Below are positions 7,271-13,669 of a DNA stretch of 13,669 bases, in pieces. Each line of letters opens with the position of its first letter. The stretch's first letter is position 1. The notes under the pieces were generated by a model. That model had not been told where the DNA came from. It was given only the letters and a program-made list of their open reading frames with translations, and made no database searches. Source of the DNA: Zoogloeaceae bacterium. Its GTDB lineage: Bacteria; Pseudomonadota; Gammaproteobacteria; Burkholderiales; Rhodocyclaceae. The stretch lies in NCBI GenBank assembly GCA_031290955.1, contig JAISLJ010000100.1, positions 1 to 13,669 on the forward strand. The letters are read 5' to 3'. A program made the translations under genes and the position numbers.

Positions 7271-7299
7271 CTGACATCTGGCATCCGATCCTGTAGAAT
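7271..7299 (+). promoter_or_regulatory. Sigma-70-type promoter for glyA-nrdR-ribD
   Basis: A CTGACA box (7271-7276) and a TAGAAT box (7294-7299) are separated by exactly 17 nt. They lie 43 nt before the glyA start. The -35 differs from TTGACA at one base and the -10 from TATAAT at one base. The next base stretch would place transcription start near 7306. No operator or riboswitch was recognised in the 175-nt gap. Confidence 0.6.
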
Positions 7300-7342
7300 C
7301 GCTTCCCTTCCGACACAATCCGCACAAGGTTTCGAGGTTCCC

Positions 7343-8590
7343 ATGTTCTCCGCCAAAGATACGCTCTCCCATGTCGATCCTGAACTCTGGCAGGCGATTG
7401 AAGCTGAAAATCGTCGTCAGGAGGATCACATTGAACTGATCGCTTCCGAAAACTATGTCTCGCATGCGGTCATGGCCGCGCAAGGATCGCAACTGACCAA
7501 CAAGTATGCCGAGGGCTATCCCGGCAAGCGCTATTACGGCGGCTGCGAGTATATCGATGTGGTCGAGCAGCTTGCCATCGACCGCCTGAAGGCGCTCTTT
7601 CACGCCGAAGCGGCCAATGTGCAGCCCAATTCCGGTTCGCAGGCCAACCAGGCGGTCCTGATGGCCTTCGCCCAGCCCGGCGACACCATCATGGGCATGA
7701 GCCTTGCCGAAGGCGGGCACCTGACCCACGGCATGCCGCTCAATCTTTCCGGCAAGTGGTTCAAGGTCGTGGCCTACGGCCTCAACGCCGAAGAGGCCAT
7801 CGACTATTCCGCCATGGAGGCGCTGGCCCGCGAACACCGGCCCCGCATCCTCGTGGCGGGCGCTTCGGCCTATTCCCTGCGCATCGACTGGGCGCGCTTT
7901 GCCAAGGTTGCCCGGGAAATTGGCGCGATTTTCTGGGTGGATATGGCGCACTATGCAGGACTCGTTGCCGCCGGGTTCTATCCCAATCCCGTGCCCCATG
8001 CCGACGTGGTGACCACCACCACCCACAAGACCTTGCGCGGCCCGCGTGGCGGCGCCATCCTGATGAAGGCCGAGCACGAAAAGGCCATCAATTCCGCCAT
8101 CTTCCCCGGTCTCCAGGGCGGCCCACTGGAGCATGTGATCGCGGCCAAGGCCGTCTGTTTCCGGGAGGCGGCCCTGCCCGCCTTCAAGGCGTATCAGGAG
8201 CAGGTGATCAACAACGCCCACGTCATGGCGCGTACCTTGAAGGAGCGCGGCTTGCGCATTGTTTCCGGGCGCACCGAATCGCATCTCTTCCTGGTCGACC
8301 TGCGCGCCCTGGGCATCACCGGCAAGGCGGCGGAAGCGGCGCTGGGACGGGCGCACATCACGGTCAACAAGAATTCCATCCCCAAGGATCCGGAAAAACC
8401 CTTCGTCACTTCCGGCATCCGCATTGGTTCGCCCGCCATGACCACGCGCGGCTTCGCCGAATTCGAGGCCGAGAAAATCGCCAACCTGATTGCCGACGTG
8501 CTGGAGGCCCCGGAGAACGAAGCCACGCTGGCCAGGGTGCGGGATGCGGTGGCGGCGCTGTGCCGGGCCTTCCCGGTCTACGGCGCGTAG
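7343..8590 (+). CDS. glyA: Serine hydroxymethyltransferase
   Basis: A 415-aa PLP-dependent fold-type I enzyme. It interconverts serine and tetrahydrofolate with glycine and 5,10-methylenetetrahydrofolate in the cytoplasm, the main source of one-carbon units. Landmarks are IELIASENYVS (30-40), NKYAEGYPGKRYYGGCEY (53-70), the QPNSGSQAN segment (94-102), the D-x-A-H motif DMAHYAGL (200-207) and the Schiff-base lysine Lys229 in TTTTHKTLRGPRGG. The length is as expected for bacterial GlyA (about 415-420). The start at 7343 is preceded by GAGG at 5 nt. It heads a cluster with nrdR 10 nt downstream and then ribD, an order common in betaproteobacteria. No anomaly was seen. Confidence 0.99.
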   Translation: MFSAKDTLSHVDPELWQAIEAENRRQEDHIELIASENYVSHAVMAAQGSQLTNKYAEGYPGKRYYGGCEYIDVVEQLAIDRLKALFHAEAANVQPNSGSQANQAVLMAFAQPGDTIMGMSLAEGGHLTHGMPLNLSGKWFKVVAYGLNAEEAIDYSAMEALAREHRPRILVAGASAYSLRIDWARFAKVAREIGAIFWVDMAHYAGLVAAGFYPNPVPHADVVTTTTHKTLRGPRGGAILMKAEHEKAINSAIFPGLQGGPLEHVIAAKAVCFREAALPAFKAYQEQVINNAHVMARTLKERGLRIVSGRTESHLFLVDLRALGITGKAAEAALGRAHITVNKNSIPKDPEKPFVTSGIRIGSPAMTTRGFAEFEAEKIANLIADVLEAPENEATLARVRDAVAALCRAFPVYGA

Positions 8591-8600
8591 TGCTCCGCGG

Positions 8601-9062
8601 ATGAAATGCCCGTTCTGCAATGCCATCGGGACGGCGGTGGTGGATACCCGTCCCAACGAGGAAGGCGACGTGGTGCGTCGTCGCAGACGGTGCATGGCAT
8701 GCGGCAAGCGCTTTACAACTTATGAACGGGCGGATTTGCGCCTGCCGCTCGTAATCAAGAGGAATAGCGGCCGGGTTTCCTTCAACCGCGAAAAACTGCG
8801 CGCCAGCTTGCAGCTTGCGCTCCGCAAGCGCCCCGTAACCACGGAAGCCGTCGAGCACGCCATCGAGCGGATCGAGGAAGATCTGCTGGCGATGGGGGAG
8901 CGGGAAATCAGCTCGCAGCAACTGGGCGAACTGGTCATGGCGCAATTGCGCCTTCTGGACAAGGTGGCGTATATCCGCTTTGCTTCCGTCTATCGCAACT
9001 TCGAGGATGTGGATGCCTTTTCCCGGGTGATCCGCGAAGTCTCTCGGCGGGAACGCCAATGA
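8601..9062 (+). CDS. nrdR: Transcriptional repressor NrdR
   Basis: A 153-aa regulator that binds NrdR boxes and represses ribonucleotide reductase operons according to ATP/dATP status. The N-terminal zinc ribbon is intact, with Cys3, Cys6, Cys31 and Cys34 (MKCPFC...CMACGKRFTTYER). It is followed by an ATP-cone domain (about 49-139) containing the usual VIKRNSGRVSFNREKL entry segment. I chose the start at 8601 because the zinc ribbon begins directly at residue 1. The longer open frame to 8490 only reads glyA out of frame. The gap from glyA is 10 nt with a poor Shine-Dalgarno (GCGG), so coupling to glyA is likely. No NrdR box was identified in this window, so its targets lie elsewhere. Confidence 0.98.
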   Translation: MKCPFCNAIGTAVVDTRPNEEGDVVRRRRRCMACGKRFTTYERADLRLPLVIKRNSGRVSFNREKLRASLQLALRKRPVTTEAVEHAIERIEEDLLAMGEREISSQQLGELVMAQLRLLDKVAYIRFASVYRNFEDVDAFSRVIREVSRRERQ

Positions 9063-9102
9063 AATGGCCCGCGCGCCCTTGAACCCGACCGAGGCGCCGC
9101 GC

Positions 9103-10242
9103 ATGCCGGAGCCGCAATGCAGCGCCGCCGACCACGCCCACATGGCGGAAGCCCTGCGACTGGCGGAACGCGGTCTCTTCACCACAATGCCCAATCCGCG
9201 TGTTGGCTGCGTCATTGTCCGGGAAGGGCAGGTCGTGGGGCGCGGCTGGCACGAGCGCGCCGGGGAAGCGCACGCGGAAATCCATGCCTTGCGGGAAGCC
9301 GCCGATTTGGCGCGGGGCGCAACGGTCTATGTGAGTCTCGAACCCTGTTCCCACTACGGGCGCACGCCGCCTTGCGCGGAAGCCCTGATTGCCGCGGGCG
9401 CGCGCCGCGTCGTCGTCGCCATGACGGACCCCAATCCGCTGGTGGCCGGTCGGGGCATTGCCCGGTTGCGGGCAGCGGGAATTGCGGTTTCGGTCGGATT
9501 ATTGCGCGAGGAAGCCTTGGCGCTCAATGTCGGTTTTGTGGCCCGGATGCGGCGTGGTCGTCCCTGGCTGCGTCTCAAGATTGCCGCGAGCCTGGATGGC
9601 CGAACGGCGCTCGCAAATGGCGAGAGCCAGTGGATTACCGGGGCAGAAGCCCGCGCCGACGGGCACCGCTGGCGGGCGCGGGCCTGCGCCATCCTCACGG
9701 GCATCGGCACGGCGCGGCGCGATGATCCCCGGCTCACCGTGCGCGGCGTGGCTGTCGAGCGCAAGCCGCCGTTGAAAGTCATCGTCGATCCCCGTCTGGA
9801 ACTTTCCCCCACGGCGCGTCTTTTCGACGGCGGCCCGGTGCTGGTCGTCTCGGCGCGGGAGGATGCGGAACGCGCCCTCCCGCTTCAGGAAAAGGGTGCG
9901 GAGTGGATTGCGCTGCCGGAAGCGGACGGAACGCGGGTCGACCTGGCCGCGCTCCTGCGCGAACTGGGACGGCGCGAGATCAACGAAGTGCACGGCGAAG
10001 CGGGCGCGGGGCTGAACGGCGCCTTCCTGGCGAGCGGTCTTGCCGATGAACTGCTGCTCTACCTTGCGCCCTGCCTCCTGGGCAGTGGACAAGGCATGTT
10101 CCGCCTGCCGGAACTGGATCACCTGGATGCGCGTCATCCCCTTGCTTTCCGCGAAGTCACGCAGATCGGCGCGGATTTGCGCATCCTGGCAAGTTGCCCT
10201 GCGGACGGCGATTTTATGAACGACGATCCTGCTACAGGGTGA
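9103..10242 (+). CDS. ribD: Bifunctional riboflavin deaminase/reductase RibD
   Basis: A 379-aa bifunctional enzyme performing the second and third steps of riboflavin synthesis: deamination of the pyrimidine intermediate, then NADPH-dependent reduction of its ribosyl side chain. The N-terminal deaminase has zinc ligands in HAEIHAL (His57, with catalytic Glu59) and PCSHYGRTPPC (Cys82 and Cys91). The C-terminal reductase (about 152-370) begins RPWLRLKIAASLDGRTA. I chose the start at 9103 because GAGG lies 8 nt upstream and the family's short N-terminus (SAADHAHMAEAL) follows directly. An upstream ATG at 9064, just past the nrdR stop, would add 13 residues and has a weaker site. The last 14 residues (PADGDFMNDDPATG) come from sequence overlapping a dispersed repeat and may be non-native. 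No other rib gene follows within the window. Confidence 0.97.
   Translation: MPEPQCSAADHAHMAEALRLAERGLFTTMPNPRVGCVIVREGQVVGRGWHERAGEAHAEIHALREAADLARGATVYVSLEPCSHYGRTPPCAEALIAAGARRVVVAMTDPNPLVAGRGIARLRAAGIAVSVGLLREEALALNVGFVARMRRGRPWLRLKIAASLDGRTALANGESQWITGAEARADGHRWRARACAILTGIGTARRDDPRLTVRGVAVERKPPLKVIVDPRLELSPTARLFDGGPVLVVSAREDAERALPLQEKGAEWIALPEADGTRVDLAALLRELGRREINEVHGEAGAGLNGAFLASGLADELLLYLAPCLLGSGQGMFRLPELDHLDARHPLAFREVTQIGADLRILASCPADGDFMNDDPATG
10198..10212 (+). repeat. Copy of the CCTGCGGACGGC short repeat inside the ribD 3' end
   Basis: CCTGCGGACGGCGAT overlaps the codons for the RibD C-terminal tail. It is the same core as the arm at 6551-6565 (CCTGCGGACGGCAAT). It is inverted relative to ATCGCCGTCCGCCAGG at 11110-11125. 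Fifteen matching bases in a 62% G+C sequence is suggestive, and recurrence at three loci strengthens it. Confidence 0.45.
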
Positions 10243-10274
10243 TTGATGTTTTTACGCAGGAAGGTCACGAAATC

Positions 10275-10433
10275 ATGGAACAGCCAACAATGGGTTTACT
10301 TGAGGATTTTTTCCGTTTGCTTGGTTTCTACGAGGGTGTTGAGATTTGCCATTGGGACATGACGGACAAAAATCTGCATGTGACATTGCGCATTTCCGAT
10401 CCAAAATCCATCGTTCGGCTGCGGCCCGACTGA
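10275..10433 (+). CDS. Small ORF, 52 aa; possibly an ISL3-type transposase N-terminal remnant
   Basis: Encodes MEQPTMGLLEDFFRLLGFYE followed by 32 residues ending SIVRLRPD. AGGAAGG precedes the ATG by 10 nt, so translation is plausible. The pattern of LLEDFF, then LG, then a short beta-like segment with LHVTLRI, then a point where a Cys-rich zinc motif would follow, resembles my memory of ISL3-family transposase N-termini. The expected cysteines are absent and the frame ends at that point. It may therefore be a decayed insertion sequence or an unrelated small protein. It lies 32 nt after ribD and is followed by about 750 bp without a credible gene. The family link is weak. Confidence 0.35.
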   Translation: MEQPTMGLLEDFFRLLGFYEGVEICHWDMTDKNLHVTLRISDPKSIVRLRPD

Positions 10434-10540
10434 AAGACACAGGTTTCTGGCGCAATGAAAAGAAGCCAAGAGACACACATCGCATTCCGGCAGGAAGGCA
10501 ACCGGGCTTATTGGCGCGATTGCGTGGCGGAAAGGGAGTG

Positions 10541-10576
10541 TGGATTGCCACGGCGCTTCGCTCCTCGCAATGACGA
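10541..10576 (+). repeat. Palindromic ATTGC...GCAAT repeat, copy 1
   Basis: A 36-nt unit beginning TGGATTGCCACGGCGCTTCG and ending CTCGCAATGACGA. The ends ATTGC and GCAAT can pair around an inner GC-rich stem. I recognise this as a dispersed palindromic repeat often seen in intergenic regions of diverse bacteria. Here its centre (GCGCTTCGCTC) differs from the other two copies. It is in the same orientation as copy 3. Confidence 0.8.
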
Positions 10577-10638
10577 GGTGAAGCGTGGTCGCAATAGCGA
10601 AACGCCCGCCCACAGCAACGTGCCCAACCTCCAAACCC

Positions 10639-10674
10639 TCGTCATTGCGAGGGCCGAAGGCCCGTGGCAATCCA
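10639..10674 (-). repeat. Palindromic ATTGC...GCAAT repeat, copy 2 (inverted)
   Basis: The exact reverse complement of copy 3 at 10961-10996 over all 36 nt, with the centre GGGCCGAAGGCCC forming a tight stem with GAA loop. With copy 3 it makes a perfect long inverted pair enclosing 286 nt. Confidence 0.85.
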
Positions 10675-10710
10675 CATCCACTATTCGGCGCGAACGCGCC
10701 CAACTCCATC

Positions 10711-10759
10711 CCCTCGCCCCCTTGGGGGGAGAGGGTGGCCCAAAGGGCCGGGTGAGGGA
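10711..10759 (+). repeat. GC-rich double stem-loop repeat (CCCTCGCCC...GGGTGAGGG type)
   Basis: Two adjacent hairpins can be read: CCCCCTTGGGGGGA at 10717-10730, and GGCCCAAAGGGCC at 10737-10749. They are enclosed by CCCTCGCCC and GGGTGAGGG. I recognise it as a common proteobacterial intergenic repeat. It is non-coding. The related element at 10861-10912 is likely a diverged inverted or parallel copy. Confidence 0.7.
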
Positions 10760-10831
10760 GCCGTTCCTTGCGGAGCGCAGCGACGCTAACTTTTTCCACC
10801 CTTCCAGCAGAAGCAACGCCCAAGGAAAAAT

Positions 10832-10849
10832 ATGCGGCGCTTCGCGCCG
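10832..10849 (+). repeat. 18-nt arm ATGCGGCGCTTCGCGCCG
   Basis: This 18-mer is the exact reverse complement of 11094-11111. It is itself nearly palindromic (GGCGCTTCGCGCC), so it can form a local hairpin as well as pair with the distant copy. Confidence 0.55.
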
Positions 10850-10860
10850 GAATGTGTGCT

Positions 10861-10912
10861 CCCTCTCTCGCCCCTGCCGGGGCACTCTCCCCCGCCGAGC
10901 GGGGGAGAGAGA
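10861..10912 (+). repeat. GC-rich double stem-loop repeat, second element
   Basis: Contains GCCCCTGCCGGGGC at 10870-10883 and CTCTCCCCCGCCGAGCGGGG (10885-10904) continuing to GAGAG, two strong adjacent hairpins. It has the same architecture as the element at 10711-10759, though the sequence has diverged. Non-coding; its stems could also work as a factor-independent stop, but no U-tract follows. Confidence 0.65.
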
Positions 10913-10960
10913 AGCAGGCGGCGGCGCGGGCGGGAAGAGCATCACACAGATAACCGTCGA

Positions 10961-10996
10961 TGGATTGCCACGGGCCTTCGGCCCTCGCAATGACGA
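10961..10996 (+). repeat. Palindromic ATTGC...GCAAT repeat, copy 3
   Basis: A 36-nt unit starting TGGATTGCCACGGGCCTTCG, with the stem GGGCC-TTC-GGCCC inside ATTGC/GCAAT. It is identical in inverse to copy 2. It lies 187 nt before the parC start. Confidence 0.85.
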
Positions 10997-11093
10997 GAGT
11001 TTTGCAGTTTGCGGAAGAAATCGCCGCCCGCTTTCCTCAACCCTCCGCCGCTGTGCAGATCCCCATGCCGCCCGGAGGTTTGTAAAGCTTTTT

Positions 11094-11130
11094 CGGCGCG
11101 AAGCGCCGCATCGCCGTCCGCCAGGACAAG
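11094..11130 (+). repeat. Composite repeat arms upstream of parC
   Basis: Positions 11094-11111 (CGGCGCGAAGCGCCGCAT) are inverted relative to 10832-10849. Positions 11113-11130 (GCCGTCCGCCAGGACAAG) match 6621-6638 exactly over 18 nt. The two arms abut, so two separate repeat families meet in the parC leader. Confidence 0.65.
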
Positions 11131-11183
11131 CTTGATGTATCATTCACGGTTTTTGGCTGTGGCTGGTTCCTGTATTTTCTGGT

Positions 11184-13547
11184 ATGGATGAACAGACGCC
11201 CGATCTCTTTGATGATTCTGCCCCTGCCGCGCCCGCGCCGCCGGGGGATGCTCTTCTCCCTCCCGGGGGCGGCGGGGAAGGAAGTGAGAGCGTCTTCCTG
11301 CACGAATCCGCCGCGCGGGATTATCTGGAATACGCGGTGGCCGTCGTCAAGGGGCGGGCGCTGCCGGATGTGCGCGATGGCCTGAAGCCCGTCCAGCGCC
11401 GGGTGCTCTACGCCATGCGCGAACTGGGGCTGGCCGCCACGGTAAAACCCGTGAAATCCGCCCGCGTGGTGGGCGATGTGATCGGCAAGTATCATCCGCA
11501 CGGCGACGTTTCCGCCTACGACGCGATGGTGCGCGTGGCGCAGCCTTTCACACTCCGCTATCCGCTCGTGGATGGGCATGGCAACTTCGGTTCGCGGGAT
11601 GGAGACAACGCCGCCGCCATGCGCTATACCGAGGCCCGACTGATGCCCATCGCCGAACTCCTGCTCGGCGAGATCGACAAGGGCACCGTTGATTTCCAGC
11701 CCAACTATGATGGATCCTTCGAGGAACCCGCCTTTCTTCCGGCGCGGCTTCCCTTCGCGCTCCTGAACGGCGCTTCCGGAATTGCCGTGGGCATGGCGAC
11801 CGAAATTCCCTCCCACAATCTTGCGGAAGTCGCCCAGGCCGCCATTCACATGATCGAGCATCCGGAGGCGGAAACGGCGGATTTGCTCCGCTTCCTCCCT
11901 GGCCCGGATTATCCCGGCGGCGGGCAGATCATCTCTTCTGCCGCCGACATCGCCGCCGCCTACGCCAGCGGGCGCGGCAGCCTGCGGGCGCGGGGCCGCT
12001 ACAGGATCGAGGAACTGGCGCGTGGCGCGTGGCAGGTGGTGTTCCACGAACTGCCGCCCGGCGTTTCCACGGCGCGGGTGCTCTCGGAAATCGGCGCGCT
12101 CCTGAATCCGCAGCCCCGACCGGGAAAGAAGGCTGTCGAGCCTGCCGCCGCCCGCCTGAAGGCGCTCTTCGCCGCGCAACTGGAGCGGGCGCGGGATGAA
12201 TCCGGCAAGGATGACGATGTGCGCCTCGTCTTCGAGCCAGCAAGCGCGCGGCAGAACAGGGAGGAATTCGTCGCGCTCCTCCTTGCCCATACGAGCCTGG
12301 AGAGCAGCGCGCCGATCAATCTTGTCGCCGTGGGGCTGGACGGGCGTCCCTGCCAGAAGAACCTTGCCCAGATCATCGGCGAATGGTGCCGCTTTCGGCT
12401 GGCCACCGTCCGTCGCCGCACCCGCTTCTCGCTGGATCGCGTCGAGGCGCGCATGCACATTCTGGAAGGTCGGCGCATCGTCTTCCTCAATCTGGACGAA
12501 GTGATCCACATCATCCGCAACGCGGACGAACCCAAGCCTGCCCTGATCGCCCGTTTTGCCCTTTCCGAGACCCAGGCTGAGGATATCCTGGAAATCCGCC
12601 TGCGCCAGCTTGCCCGTCTGGAAGGCATTCGCATCGAACAGGAGCTTGGGAAACTGGGCGAGGAGAAAGCTGCCCTGGAGCGCCTTCTGGGCAGTGACGC
12701 CCTGTTGCGCCAGGCCGCCATCCGCGAAATTCGGGAGGATGCAAAAAAATACGGCGACCCGCGCCGCACCCTCATCGAGGCCGCCGCCAGCGCCTCCCGC
12801 GCCGAAGTGGCCGCCCTGGCCGATGATCCCGTGACGGTCATCGTCTCCGAAAAGGGTTGGGCCAGGGTGCGGCAGGGGCACGGCCTTGATCTTTCCGGCC
12901 TCGCCTTCAAGGATGGCGACCATCTGGGTTCCCTGCACGAATGCCGCAGTGTCGATTCCCTCGCCCTCCTTGCCAGCGATGGTCGCGCCTACACCGTTGC
13001 CGTTGCCCAGTTGCCCGATGGCCGGGGTATGGGCGCGCCGCTTTCTTCCTTCGTGGAGATGGGCGGCGCGCGTCTGGCGCATGTGCTCGTGGGCAAGCCT
13101 GAAACCGAGGTCCTCATCGCCAAGAGTTCCGGCTACGGCTTTCTTTGCCGCCTCGCCGACCTGCTCACCCGCCAGAAAGCCGGAAAGTCCTTCCTCACGA
13201 TGGAAGAAAACGCCCACATCCTGCCGCCGCAGCCTGTTTTTGCCGCAGCCCGCTATCTGGCCGCCCGCAGCAGCGATGGCCGCCTGCTCATCTTCCCTCT
13301 GGAGCAGATGAAACGCCTCTCCGGCGGCAAGGGCATCCAGATCATCGGCTTGAAGGATGCGGAAACCTTGGCGCAAACCCTGCTCTGCCCCGAAGCGGTT
13401 GTCCGCATTCGCGGCATTTTCCGCAACAAGCCACGGGAGATGGATTCCGAAGCGCAGCACATCGGCCAGCGCGCCCGCCGCGGCGCCGCCATCGGCCTCA
13501 TCCGCGAGGCCGTGCTGTTCCAGAAACCAGAGGAGACATCTCCTTGA
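11184..13547 (+). CDS. parC: DNA topoisomerase IV subunit A
   Basis: A 787-aa type IIA topoisomerase subunit, which with ParE decatenates sister chromosomes. The breakage-reunion domain has DVRDGLKPVQRRVLYAM (62-78), GKYHPHGD (101-108) and the catalytic tyrosine Tyr148 in AAMRYTEARL. The GAGGQII-type segment reads GGGQIIS, as in Neisseria-like ParC. The C-terminal part (from about residue 540) carries degenerate beta-propeller blades rather than the canonical GyrA box, consistent with ParC. The first 36 residues are a Pro/Gly/Ala-rich extension. The start at 11184 has no evident Shine-Dalgarno but is the only suitable in-frame start before the conserved region. The quinolone-contact position equivalent to E. 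coli ParC Ser80 is Val109, and the Glu84 equivalent is Asp113. parE is not adjacent here. Confidence 0.98.
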   Translation: MDEQTPDLFDDSAPAAPAPPGDALLPPGGGGEGSESVFLHESAARDYLEYAVAVVKGRALPDVRDGLKPVQRRVLYAMRELGLAATVKPVKSARVVGDVIGKYHPHGDVSAYDAMVRVAQPFTLRYPLVDGHGNFGSRDGDNAAAMRYTEARLMPIAELLLGEIDKGTVDFQPNYDGSFEEPAFLPARLPFALLNGASGIAVGMATEIPSHNLAEVAQAAIHMIEHPEAETADLLRFLPGPDYPGGGQIISSAADIAAAYASGRGSLRARGRYRIEELARGAWQVVFHELPPGVSTARVLSEIGALLNPQPRPGKKAVEPAAARLKALFAAQLERARDESGKDDDVRLVFEPASARQNREEFVALLLAHTSLESSAPINLVAVGLDGRPCQKNLAQIIGEWCRFRLATVRRRTRFSLDRVEARMHILEGRRIVFLNLDEVIHIIRNADEPKPALIARFALSETQAEDILEIRLRQLARLEGIRIEQELGKLGEEKAALERLLGSDALLRQAAIREIREDAKKYGDPRRTLIEAAASASRAEVAALADDPVTVIVSEKGWARVRQGHGLDLSGLAFKDGDHLGSLHECRSVDSLALLASDGRAYTVAVAQLPDGRGMGAPLSSFVEMGGARLAHVLVGKPETEVLIAKSSGYGFLCRLADLLTRQKAGKSFLTMEENAHILPPQPVFAAARYLAARSSDGRLLIFPLEQMKRLSGGKGIQIIGLKDAETLAQTLLCPEAVVRIRGIFRNKPREMDSEAQHIGQRARRGAAIGLIREAVLFQKPEETSP

Positions 13548-13555
13548 CCTGTTAA

Positions 13556-13669
13556 GGAAACACTGAACAAACGGTCAAATTGAGGCGAGAGAAACAAAGA
13601 TTGAGACAAAGAGTATGAACAAAACATAACCGAGAGGTTTTTGCTGGAAAACTGGCCCCGGAAGGCCGG
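13556..13669. other. AT-richer tail after parC; possible insertion-sequence end
   Basis: Directly after parC the composition shifts to A-rich sequence (13556-13630). It begins GGAAACACTGAACAA (13556-13570), after TTAA. The pattern GGAA, five bases, GAACAA resembles terminal repeats of IS5-type elements, with TTAA as a possible target duplication. The other end would lie beyond the window and no transposase is visible. No terminator for parC was found. The last bases contain the small palindrome CCGGAAGGCCGG. Confidence 0.25.

Larger units (their letters stand above)
10434..11183. other. Gene-free, repeat-filled gap between the 52-aa ORF and parC
   Basis: About 750 nt with no believable gene. 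Long open frames on both strands here are made from the repeats; their translations contain arginine-rich runs such as SLRGAKRRGNP that commonly arise from these palindromes. The leader of parC (10997-11183) has no clear -35/-10 pair or Shine-Dalgarno that I can identify. It carries the repeat arms at 11094-11111 and 11113-11130. Confidence 0.75.

Noticed and set aside
7170..7274. 34-codon frame directly after the small membrane protein
   Set aside because: GAGG abuts the ATG with no spacing, and the frame runs into the glyA -35 box; it may be chance.
7168..7342. Glycine riboswitch upstream of glyA
   Set aside because: I see no conserved aptamer core in this gap; only a promoter is supported.
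7205..8707. Minus-strand open frame of 500 codons
   Set aside because: It is antisense to glyA and built from its codon bias.
10541..10996. CRISPR array
   Set aside because: The repeats differ in orientation and spacing and there are no regular spacers or cas genes.
10455..11143. Open frames of about 210-226 codons on both strands
   Set aside because: They are composed of dispersed palindromic repeats; no codon pattern or motif supports a protein.
11037..13460. Long minus-strand open frame of 807 codons
   Set aside because: It is antisense to parC, which is unmistakable on the plus strand.

Overview
The window (about 62% G+C by eye) looks like a betaproteobacterial chromosome, perhaps Rhodocyclales or Nitrosomonadales. 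The reasons are the order glyA-nrdR-ribD, a ParC closely resembling Neisseria-type ParC, and very high third-position G+C. Genus-level placement is inference.

Layout. (1) Positions 2-345, plus strand: a decayed IS481-like transposase remnant spread over three frames. (2) Positions 342-6542, minus strand: a compact four-gene operon. In transcription order it encodes a HEAT-like DUF5691 protein, a MoxR/YehL-type AAA+ ATPase, a DUF5682 protein and a VWA (MIDAS) protein. Junctions are 22 nt, 4 nt and an 8-nt overlap. This is a poorly understood MoxR-VWA chaperone-like module related to E. coli yehL/M/P, and it is the most interesting system here. Its usual SWIM zinc-finger partner is absent from the window. 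(3) Positions 6549-6635: an inverted repeat whose start-proximal arm contains the likely ribosome-binding site of the operon's first gene. (4) Positions 6713-7167, plus strand: two tiny genes with near-identical ribosome-binding sites, the second a membrane protein. (5) Positions 7271-10242, plus strand: a recognisable sigma-70 promoter followed by glyA, nrdR and ribD, tightly packed. (6) Positions 10243-11183: a repeat-rich gap of about 940 bp. It holds one small ORF, three copies of a palindromic ATTGC...GCAAT repeat (two forming a perfect 36-bp inverted pair), two GC-rich stem-loop repeats and a shared short repeat. (7) Positions 11184-13547: parC, standing without parE beside it. (8) Positions 13548-13669: an AT-richer tail that starts with a sequence resembling an IS5-type terminal repeat.

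How the genes work together. GlyA supplies one-carbon units and glycine, NrdR represses ribonucleotide reductase genes, and RibD performs two steps of riboflavin synthesis; this is a housekeeping group. In the minus-strand operon, the AAA+ ATPase probably remodels a target or metal cofactor site together with the VWA adaptor, with DUF5682 and DUF5691 as dedicated partners. The substrate is unknown. No rRNA, tRNA or CRISPR array was seen.
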